64,000 bases of DNA, taken from NCBI GenBank assembly GCA_001683735.1, contig LUGG01000006.1, forward strand, positions 1 through 64,000, in the 5' to 3' direction. The notes beneath the pieces were generated by a model. It saw only the letters and a program-made list of their open reading frames with translations. It made no database searches and was not told the origin of the DNA. The stretch comes from Grifola frondosa. Taxonomy: Eukaryota > Basidiomycota > Agaricomycetes > Polyporales > Grifolaceae. Every line of letters begins with the position of its first letter. Positions within the stretch are counted from its first letter, which is position 1. Positions 55,340 through 64,000 of the stretch are shown in pieces. Position numbers and translations under genes: made by a program.

Positions 55340-58300
55340 GTATCGAGTTTTGTGATCTCATCCAATAATTCAAGCTCACGAAATTCTTGTCTAAGACTAC
55401 CAGTGATACCACCTGTCATTTTACGTCATCAAAGGCTGAACAATAATTGTTCCCTCATATGTTGATCCACGAGATAAACAAGTGTAAATAGACTGATGAG
55501 ATTGCAATTCTGTAAGTCACAAACATTATTGAGACGAGTACGACCCTGAGAGCCAAAGTCAGTCATGGCAAAGTTTGGAATTACAGCCACCTGGTCCCGA
55601 GATATTGCAAGCTCCTTTCCATTGGGCATCTTGCATCGTATCTTTTTAGTGCTGTGACTTATTGGAATGACATTTTCAGGCAAGCCTTCCAGTTGAATCG
55701 ATGTTGGTGCAGCAGTTAATTTTATAAATAGAGTGTCTAACCCTAGTTTATTATTTGGCAATGGACGTGACTTCCATCCAACCACTATACCTTCAGCACC
55801 ATTTGTGACTGAACATTCTGTTGCCTCATTGGTCTTTATCATTACTGGAAGACCCAGGATAATGTTAATTTTCCAGCATGATTATCTGTACTATTATGAG
55901 ACAGATTCCATAGACACTCCTGAAGAATAGGATCAATGACATTGGATGATCGTTTAGGGTCTACCTTCTTTTTTCTAGATTTTTTATCCTTCTCATCATT
56001 ATCTGTTCCCATTTATCTAGGGAATAGAATGTAGTCAATGGTTGTGATGTCTCTCGAGCAAATCTAGCACATCCCATCTCATTATTTTATCCCTGTGTGC
56101 ATTCCATGCAGTATAACTGACACATTTCTAAATTTCGTTGATTCAACTTGGGTTTACCAGGTCCACGACCAGCTACTCGGGAACTGATATGCTTTATATC
56201 TGCCTTTGTGCAAGACTTATACGAAGATTGTCCAATGCTGTCGCAACTTAGCATCATCTGAATTTTGTGCCCGCTGTCTCATATTTTCTCTAATATAACA
56301 ACAGTTGTTACCTGATGCCAGAGTGCTTTACCAATAGAGGCTTCCTGTTGAGTATAGCTACTAGTCGTATGTATCACACGTCCCACTTTGTGAGAGAAAA
56401 GAGTGTTGCTATTCACTGGAGGTGGAAGCTGTGCAAAGTCACCTGCAAATATCATATTGATTCCACCAAACGGTTGACCTTCATTTTTGAGCGCTTTGCA
56501 CATTTTCTCACAAATAGTATATAAGCTATTACAATCAACCATCGATACCTCATCCAAGAATATATATTCAACATTCTGTAGTCTCTCTCTGACTGCAAGT
56601 AAAGTTGCTATAGATTCTGATCCATGTTGACTAATCCTAATATGGAATGATAAGTTGATCCACCAATTAATGCAGCAGCAGAGCCTGTCGGTGCAAGACA
56701 TATAAATCTATATCCCTCCTTACGCTCACCAAAGAAATGTATCAAGGCTTTGATCACCTGAGATTTTCCTGTTCCAGCCATACCGCCTAGATACATTTTC
56801 AATTGTTCGCCACTTTGCTGAGATGCATGATTGGCCACAATTCTAAATGCACGTTCCTGAGCTTCATTCAGGCTGAACTTCTTGACTGTATTATCAATAA
56901 GAGCTTGGGCATGTTTGTCCTTAGCTTTGAAAGATTTGTCCAGATAAGATTGATCAATAACTTCAACGGTGTTAACAAACTTATTTTCTGGAAGGCCTGT
57001 TTTTGGATTGACAGGATTCTTCTGGCTTGCTTGAGCTTCTCGTGCATTGAGAATTTCTTGTCGTTTGTTTGCCAGCAAGGTCTTCCATTCAGTAGCTGAT
57101 TTTCCATCTCCATTTTGAAATTGATCTGGTACTAGATTAGACTCTGAGTCAGAACCATCAATCATTGGATCCATCCATCCAGCACCTAACATTATGCGTT
57201 CAGCTTGTAGCATGTGACTTTGTCGAGTGAGCTCTGATTGACTGATATTAGTCCAAAGATTATCATTCAGAGTGTCCATTAACTCCCGTACATCAACATT
57301 ACTTTCATTTAAATATTGAGTGTCAAAGTCATCAAGTAACTGATTATCTGCTTCAAAGGGAAGATCATTGTTTCCATTATTACTTTACGCATGGCACAAA
57401 AATCATCTCTTGCATCATTGCATTCATATCGTATATGAAAGAATTCATGATTTCTAACTGACGATCATCAAATGTATGCTCTGTGAAAATATCATTCCAT
57501 TGCAAATCTTTGTCAGGTTTTAGGTCATGACCAGTGCGCCATGGCTTAAATAAAGCTAACATTGTCATACAATAATCTTCACGGTTGCCGGTGTCCCGTC
57601 GGGGTAATGATCCTCCTACAAAGTTAGGCACAAAACTGTCTTCCTCTGGTAATAAAGAAACATGATGTGTCTGATATTGAGGATGATCACGAGTAAATGG
57701 TGCATACTTGGATTCATTTTTATTATGTGATTCAGCATTTGAGATATGTATAGCTTCTTTTGCACTTTTAGAAGTAAGTAGGAGTTCATCCTCACTCTCA
57801 TCATCATAATTAGCTATTGTATCCACATCATTATGATCCATCGTCATGGATTGAGAATAATTGATATCAAATGTAGGATTAATATCATAATTATCTTCAA
57901 AGTCATCAACCATCTTCAGCTATGTTAATATCACCATTGACAATTTTGTTCTTGGATATTCTCTGTTTATTGGCCCGTCTGATCCAATCATATAATGATA
58001 TGTGATCATATTTCAAGGGTCGATAAATATAGTCTGATACCGCTGATAGTGCACCACCTTGCCTTTAACATTACCTAGTACAACTTTATCTGGTGTTTGA
58101 TCAGATGAAGGCTGTTCCCAAGCAGAGTTAACCTGATTAATATAACTTCTCCAAAAGCATATGCGAATTTTGACTTGTATAATGATCCTTATGTTTCAAT
58201 AAGTATAAGAGGCCATAGGTCCACCTATTTCAGAACTAGCTGTCAAACTGTTAACAATTTTGGTAATAAGTGACCTAGCCTTTTCCTTACTGCTCTGATC

Positions 58301-61139
58301 GCCTGTCACAATGTCTGCATATCGATCAAATACTTTTTGGACAGCCTGAAACATGATGTGTGTCTTCAATGGGGTTTTGGTGATATAATCAGCAACATAA
58401 GCAATTACTGATTTGATGGCTGTGCCTGAAAGTAAGCTTGTGACATCAGTATTACACCTTAAGAGATATGTCACCGTTGGGGTCACAGTATTAATCCATG
58501 CCTCCCCCTTTTTCATATTAAGAGCACCTGTAGCAGGATCAACCGTAGTCTCCAAATATGTTTCCCTTGGAAATCTAGCTTTACAGTTACCCAGCTTATT
58601 GATACAACCTCTAGAATTGCCATCTTTATCACCATCCCGATATTTTCGACATGAGTGACGGTTAGATAAATACATTAGCTCGTCCACAATATTAGTGAAT
58701 GTTTCCACCAGCTATTGTATTTCTCACAGTCATTACAATTTTGACAATCTTTATTAGAACATTTTGGAGGTGGAGCATCGGGTAAAGACTCAGTGGGAGG
58801 ATGTCGCTCAGGATTGGCTGCATTGGTCTCTTCAATTGTTGTCCTCACATATCTTCCATTGTGCCATTCATAAATTCACCAATTTGTACACTCTCCAAAT
58901 ATTCCACCATATGTTTTTGAAAATCAGAGTTTGGATCCATAATGCGATCACGAATCTCTTGTGGAGTTAATCCACCATGAATCCATATTAACATTGCATG
59001 TGTAAAGTGAGTCGACCCTGTTGCTCCACAGTGCCATAGTATCCAGCAGTATCACCATAAATACCTCGACGGTCCAATCCTACTCCTAGTACATGTGTCA
59101 GAAATAATTCTACCATCATTTTAAAAATCTAGCCCCTGCTACTGGATTATTGGCTATAAGTCTGAATCGCTCATCCTTACTTCTGAATTGTGGTTTAAAT
59201 ACCTCGTCCTTGTCTGCAAAGTACAATGCAATTGGATGATTGATATCAGCAGGTGAGAATGTTATGAACCATGAAGGTGCTCCTAAATATGAAGTTAATG
59301 CCCAGATTTCATTACGCATGTACTTCTTACTTGTCATAGAACCTTTGACACGATATGCCACATGATCCAGGTCATTGATGATTTTAAAACATGCCTTCTC
59401 CTCTTCTGTCTCAGGTTTCACTGGTCCTTCTGATAGATGCTTCACTAGATCTGTCAAAGTATCATTATTCAAATGTAAAAGACGATCAGCAATATCGTAA
59501 ATTTGCTTCGCTCAGCTAAAAGATATCCTGCAGTGGTGGAATTTTTGATCTGTTCATGATTGAAGGCAACTAATGGAAACAATGGCTCTAGTTGAAAACG
59601 CTTGTCATGATACATTAGCAATTGTTGTTTGCGTCTCTCTTCAGAAACTCTCTTATAACCTGCATTATTCTCCAAGCCTCCCAAACCATAGGGAAAAAGC
59701 CAAGGAAACATTTGTGGATATAGTTGAGGATGTAAAGACTTTCAGGTACCTTTTCTTGGCCAATTCCCAAAACCTTTCCTTGCTTAAAATGTTCAACTGC
59801 TCTTGCCCGAACTTCAGAAGGTCGCATTTTCATTAAATTAATCATGTTTTCTCCAGTTAGCCCATGAACAACAAAGGGACACTTATCATCAGCACCTTCC
59901 TCTGCATCATTATCATTCACTGCAGTGGCTTCAGGATCTTTGGTAGAATCGTATGACTGAGTATAATCAACCATTACAGGTGGAACATCTTCAGGATAGG
60001 ATGAGAGATTAGCGTAAGAAATGTTAAGGTCAGCATAATCAACATGATTAAGTTTGAGCCATTTCAAAGCTTCAGCAACTTTATTACGTCTAACCAACAT
60101 AGGAATACGTTTATAATCCTGTGATGTTGGCATGTTAGGACCCAAGAATAAAAATGCTAAAACTTCATCTAATTCTTCTCGTGTTGGAGGTAAGACCGAA
60201 TAAATTTTAGGCATGGGGATTGAATGACTTAGAACATTGGCCTTCATCTTAGACATACCAGAAACCTGAACCTTGATGATGCAATGATTATGTTTGACCC
60301 GAGCAATAAGCATTTTCTCATCCATGTTAAATTTTGAAGCTGAGGTGGTACTTCTCTCCATAAACCATTTGCCAAAGCATCTGGTGGACCATTCCTTTTT
60401 CCAATGACTGTTACATTCAAAACATATGTCTTTACAGTTTGGCAAAAGTACTGGACCAGCTATTTCTTTGACAGGGTCATCCTCTGAATGACGTTCCAAT
60501 CTTGTCATGGGTTGATCAGGTGTTAGAATAGCCATGTTGAATTTACAATCAGCCAGTTTTTTCATTTTTGAAGAGAGACTTAATCTTCCACAAATAGCAC
60601 AGCCAGACTCAGCAAACTTATCAGGATTAATGTCTTGAACAAATCCTTCAATTGTAGAGTTATAGTAAACTAGACTCGGGAGTTTCTGGTGGAAACCTGA
60701 ATTGAGTTTGATTATCTGAGATATGTTGCAAATGTGTTCTATGATGATGTAGTCGCTCAAGATTGCTTTTAACAGACTTGATCTTTTCTAAATACGATAC
60801 AAACTCTGGACATGTATCACATACATGCTGTAGTAAAACTTCTTGCCTTATTGCATTTTTCTGAGGTGTTCTGGAAGGAACAGATAAACCGTGAGACTGA
60901 CATAAGATTTTCAATGAATGACCTGGTAAACGTGTGGCCAGTACTGCCAAAGAAATATCTGTCATCACAGTATCTGCCTCTTTATTCATTTCAGATAACA
61001 CAGATTTAGGACCATAAGTTACGAACTTATATCGAGCATTATCAGTTAACAATGCTGTATCTTTTACATAATGTTGGATTTCATCTGAAGACCAAGTGCG
61101 AGATTTCTTTGCTGATGCAGCACCGCCTACTTGTTGCAT
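54089..61139 (-). pseudogene. Helitron Rep/PIF1-helicase with C-terminal USP-like domain (right copy, better preserved)
   Basis: Starts MQQVGGAASAKKSRTW at 61,139. Compared with the left copy the frames are longer: the N-terminal part (60,660-61,202), a 381-codon frame holding the DUF6570-like block and FPWLFPYGLGG-equivalent (59,615-60,760), the Rep core (58,196-59,472, including SVIAYVADYITKTPLKTH), the helicase with GGMAGTGKS (56,608-57,279) and LDEVSMVD with GDFAQLPPP (56,279-56,701), then GSQGRTRLNNVCDLQNC (55,429-55,842) and a 416-codon C-terminal frame. About eight frame changes remain, most being one-base gaps. The predicted whole would be roughly 2,200-2,300 residues. It would act in the nucleus, nicking element DNA and unwinding it for rolling-circle transposition. 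Confidence 0.9.
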
Positions 61140-61569
61140 GTTAGAAAATGATTTAATATATACTTTAATAGGTCTGTGTGAGTAGTGAACTATATACACC
61201 AATCTATCAAGTAAACATGTGAACCATGTTTTTGTTTATGTAAAAATAACAAAATCATGTCGACGATAAACATGACGATAAAAGGAAATTTTGACTTCTA
61301 GAATTAAATCTGACACTAACATATAATAAGAAGCTATTGAATGTATTAAAGGTGAACATAATAATATAGATGTAGGCCGTATTACTATAGAGATACATTC
61401 TTGCATGATAAGTTTTATCATATGATTATTACAATCAGCTATGTCTATCACGTGACATAGACAATATTGAGTGATAACCTCATCCCTAGTGAAATACACT
61501 ATTATCTCTGTTCTATGTATGAACGTCTTGGTTGCATCCATAATAATGGTGGTTTTTACTTTGCCTATA

Positions 61570-61770
61570 TCAGGCATGGTCGCATACTTGAGAGTAGCCA
61601 TCTCTACTCTACCACAGGGGCACAGTCGCATACTTGAGAGTAGCCGCCTCTACTCTGCCTATATCAGGCACGGTCACATACTTGAGAGTAGCCGTCTCTA
61701 CTCTGCCTATATCAGGCACGGTCAAATACTTGAGAGTAGCCATCTCTACTCTACCCACAAGGGGCACGGT
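61570..61770 (-). repeat. 48-bp minisatellite (right copy)
   Basis: About four units of the array seen at 20,735-21,116, in reverse orientation. Confidence 0.8.
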
Positions 61771-61926
61771 TATATTTTTCATAGTGGCCACCTCCACATA
61801 ATTTTTAAGCGATATCAATCGCCTGGTGTCTGAAAGATGTGTCATATTAATGTCAATATTGCAAGACCATATGACTACACCAAAGCACAGAGTGGCAGGC
61901 CATAGATAGAACCAATGAATACGCAT
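61609..61926 (-). CDS. ORF with hydrophobic N-terminus and 16-residue tandem repeats (right copy)
   Basis: 105-codon ORF starting MRIHWFYLWPATLCFGVVIW, the same hydrophobic start as at 20,559, followed by ISLKNYVEVATMKN and repeats of the type YVTVPDIGRVEAATLK. It lies about 470 bp upstream of the Rep start on the same strand. Presence of the same start and frame in both copies argues that the N-terminal part is real sequence of the element, but function and expression are unknown. The frame ends inside the minisatellite at a one-base difference. Confidence 0.4.
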   Translation of the reverse strand: MRIHWFYLWPATLCFGVVIWSCNIDINMTHLSDTRRLISLKNYVEVATMKNITVPLVGRVEMATLKYLTVPDIGRVETATLKYVTVPDIGRVEAATLKYATVPLW

Positions 61927-62080
61927 GTTGAGTTAATGATGTTGGAAGTGCAACTGTCAAAAGAAAGTGTAAAGGAAAGATGACACCAAACTGGTCAATG
62001 GATCAAAACCTTATTTAAGCTCCGCAACTCCGGATAACTCCGTCTCAATTCAATTAAAGAAATGTTAAAGAAAACCATAT

Positions 62081-62332
62081 TTAATCTACATCTGCTATGA
62101 TAGGTAATCTAATAAAGTTGTAGTACAGGATGTGAAATGCACCATGCATATCTAAACCTGAATAGGTAATAGCAATAAAGCCAGAGGGGATGTTAACTGA
62201 ATCAGAAAAATTGAATAAAGAATCACCAGGAGATGAAATGACCATGGCATCTCCTTCATCCTCAACATCAACATGACCTCTATAAGATGCACCAGAGGTG
62301 TCTGAGCTTGCAAGAGGGTGTGTGACAGACAT
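62081..62332 (-). CDS. 83-aa ORF of unknown function (right copy)
   Basis: Intact counterpart of 18,746-18,997, differing at two bases, both changing the residue (P35 and F40 here). It sits at the same distance from fold-back and repeat G sequences. Not recognised; see the left copy for alternatives. Confidence 0.4.
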   Translation of the reverse strand: MSVTHPLASSDTSGASYRGHVDVEDEGDAMVISSPGDSLFNFSDSVNIPSGFIAITYSGLDMHGAFHILYYNFIRLPIIADVD

Positions 62333-62769
62333 TCTATGATTTTAATTAGTTCAGGAAACATGATAGGAGTATTGAAGATAGCACTGACATGATCACAATA
62401 TCAGATATGTCTCACAGTGTTTTGACAAGGCCAAAGATGACTATTGGAAATCTGAAACATGAGATGAAGTCAAAAGGGGGAATAACTACAGTCTACAAGC
62501 TTACCAGTCAAGTAAATGGACAAGAAGAACAATAGACAGAGATTTTGAGCAATTGTGAGGGTCTATAGGGGTCAAGAACACCTGGTTTGGTCTAATTACA
62601 GGCTATAGAGATAGTAGATACATACCTTGGGCCCTATAGTCACTGAGTTCCAAGATAGAAATCAAGGATTGCCAATGAAGATGCTTGGAAGTAAGTTCCA
62701 AATTTGCCGAACGTTAAGCGCTGAATAGGTGCACTCGAGCGCACAGTGGAAGCTGGCAGCCACCGAGGA

Positions 62770-62833
62770 TGACGTAGATGCGGTCGTCGACGTATCGAAA
62801 TGGATGCATCGATGACCACATCTACATCATCAG
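62770..62833. repeat. Fold-back hairpin, copy 4
   Basis: GATGACGTAGATGCGGTCGT and its imperfect complement ACCACATCTACATCATC flank a short centre. Only one copy occurs here, where the left arm has two around an insertion. Confidence 0.65.
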
Positions 62834-64000
62834 GCTAGACCGGCCTATTCGAGCTCATTGGCTTTTGCCCCGCGCTCACCGCGAAAATGACGCTCGTCGT
62901 CGTCGGTAAGTACTTTTCTAAAGATAAAAATTGAAATTAAATTAACAATAATTACAGCATGCATCGAACGTCCTCCGAAGCCCGACGTCCTGCACGTTCC
63001 CTCAATGCCCCCATCCTCACATTGCACGTCCGCCCGAGCATGTGCACACACAGGCGTCTAACACTCGCCGTTGACGTGCGCACGCATCAGCTTTTGGCCC
63101 TCGACACCACCGCCGCATCTCCTCACTGTCATGTCTCCCTCTCCCCCACTTGTACCGTGTCCCTCATGCCCCACACCTGCCCGCGTCCATGTCTACGCCC
63201 TGCATCTGTGCTCGCGTCCCTCGCGCCCACGCTCCACACTCGCCCACGCCCCACACTTGCCCGCGCCCCGCAGTATGCCCGTCACGCCCGCCTCTCACCC
63301 GCGCTTGCATCTGCATCCCTCGCCCACCTCCCTTACACCTCTAACCCAAGCTCCACACCCATGTCACATCCCTTCCTGCATCCTGCCGCACCCGCACACT
63401 CTCTCGCCATGCCTACGTACTCGCATTGGCCGCCACATCCACACCCCTGTGTGGCCTACACAACTCGCCGTGCCCACCTGACGTTGTAGCCGTGCAACTG
63501 CGCCCACGCCGTCATGTGTCATCCCCCGCGCCTCCCTCACACGACGCTCTCGCCCGTGCTCACTGCCACACCCGCCCCCGCAACCACACCCATGTACCCT
63601 GCGCGACCTGCCCAACTCGCCCATAGACACCCACGCAAACGCACCGATGGACGACCCCGACGATGCAAGGCGATGTCGCACTAGTGCACGGCACGCGCTG
63701 GGAAGCGCATGCGGCAGGTGGAAGCGAGGTATGGTGACAGGTGAGTACACCACCTCTTTCGTGCCCGCGCCCCTCACGACCCACGCCCATGGCCATCTCT
63801 CGTGCGTATATGCCCGTATCTGCACTCACGCACCTTCTCACCTGCCTCCCCTCATGCCCGCCGCGTGCGCCCGTGTCACAGCCACCGCCACTCAAACAAG
63901 GCATGTGCATGCGCAGGCCATTTGAAGGATGTAGCACAACGAGGGTGTAGATACATCTAGGTGAGTCTGTGTTTGCATCAGATTGCTAACAAAGTTTGCT
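62834..64000 (+). repeat. GC-rich repeat G, copy 3 (inverted)
   Basis: Reverse-orientation copy of 16,681-17,850. The intron-like junctions are GACAG|GTGAGTACACC at about 63,740 and CTAG|GTGAGTCTG at 63,961, with TTGCTAAC near 63,985. The 3' splice site would lie just past the window. C-rich low-complexity interior. Confidence 0.5.

Larger units (their letters stand above)
53492..64000 (-). mobile_element. Long Helitron, right copy (inverted; continues past window)
   Basis: Minus-strand copy of the element at 16,681-29,153. The 3' end at 53,492-53,523 is the stem-loop CCATGCGGAGCAATGG, a spacer and CCAAG, followed by host T on the minus strand, as expected for insertion at AT. It then contains two tail units, the Rep-helicase-protease gene, the 16-residue-repeat ORF, an empty site for the gag-only element, the 83-codon ORF, one fold-back hairpin and GC-rich repeat G up to the window edge. 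The 5' end lies beyond 64,000. Confidence 0.75.

Noticed and set aside
16681..64000. A simple palindromic chromosome arm or inversion duplication
   Set aside because: Both copies end at the same transposon 3' structure and their inner flanks differ, which fits two insertions better. Not fully excluded because the right copy runs out of the window.

Overview
The window looks like repeat-rich chromosomal DNA from a basidiomycete fungus, probably an agaricomycete. The evidence is a fungal KRE6/SKN1-type glucan-synthesis gene with short GT-AG introns at the left edge, a PIF1-type Helitron, a RecQ-like helicase fragment, Plavaka and Crypton transposase remnants, and copia and chromodomain gypsy retroelements. 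I see no complete ordinary host gene. Almost every coding stretch belongs to a mobile element and most are broken.

Layout. 1-1,000: remnant of a KRE6/SKN1 (GH16) gene lacking one internal exon. 1,000-6,400: AT-rich, repeat-derived DNA with non-autonomous element copies A, B and C. 6,400-8,800: fragments of host genes (a related KRE6 exon, an MFS transporter) embedded in G-rich low-complexity DNA. 9,075-10,170: LTR-like DNA with a 10-bp-phased array of heat-shock-element-like units. 11,600-12,950: GC-rich repeat. 13,806-14,490: element D. 14,499-16,293: hAT-like transposon with an exact 8-bp target duplication, carrying a RecQ-like helicase fragment.

About 16,680-29,455 (+ strand) and 53,492-64,000 (- strand, running off the window) are two inverted copies of one very long Helitron. 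Both end in the same 3' structure: a short stem-loop, then CCAAG, then a host T. Its protein joins a Rep nuclease (HUH and paired tyrosines), a PIF1-like helicase and a C-terminal domain resembling ubiquitin-specific proteases. Two smaller ORFs lie upstream of Rep in both copies. The left copy alone carries a gag-only LTR element (19,102-20,503) with 186-bp LTRs and a 5-bp target duplication.

Between the Helitrons lie LTR-like inverted fragments (29,563-31,022), an intron-rich Crypton-like tyrosine recombinase with a SAP-like motif (about 31,690-34,860, -), a copia gag/protease fragment joined to a gypsy chromovirus pol (35,595-41,141), repeats, a truncated Helitron tail (43,259-44,086), a decayed Tc1/mariner element (46,881-48,256) and a Plavaka transposase remnant (about 51,090-52,530, -).

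No cellular pathway is encoded. The genes relate to each other as a nested community of transposons. The two Helitron copies differ largely by one-base gaps, so some apparent breaks could be consensus errors in the assembly rather than biological decay. Boundaries were read by eye; those marked approximate are uncertain by tens of bases.
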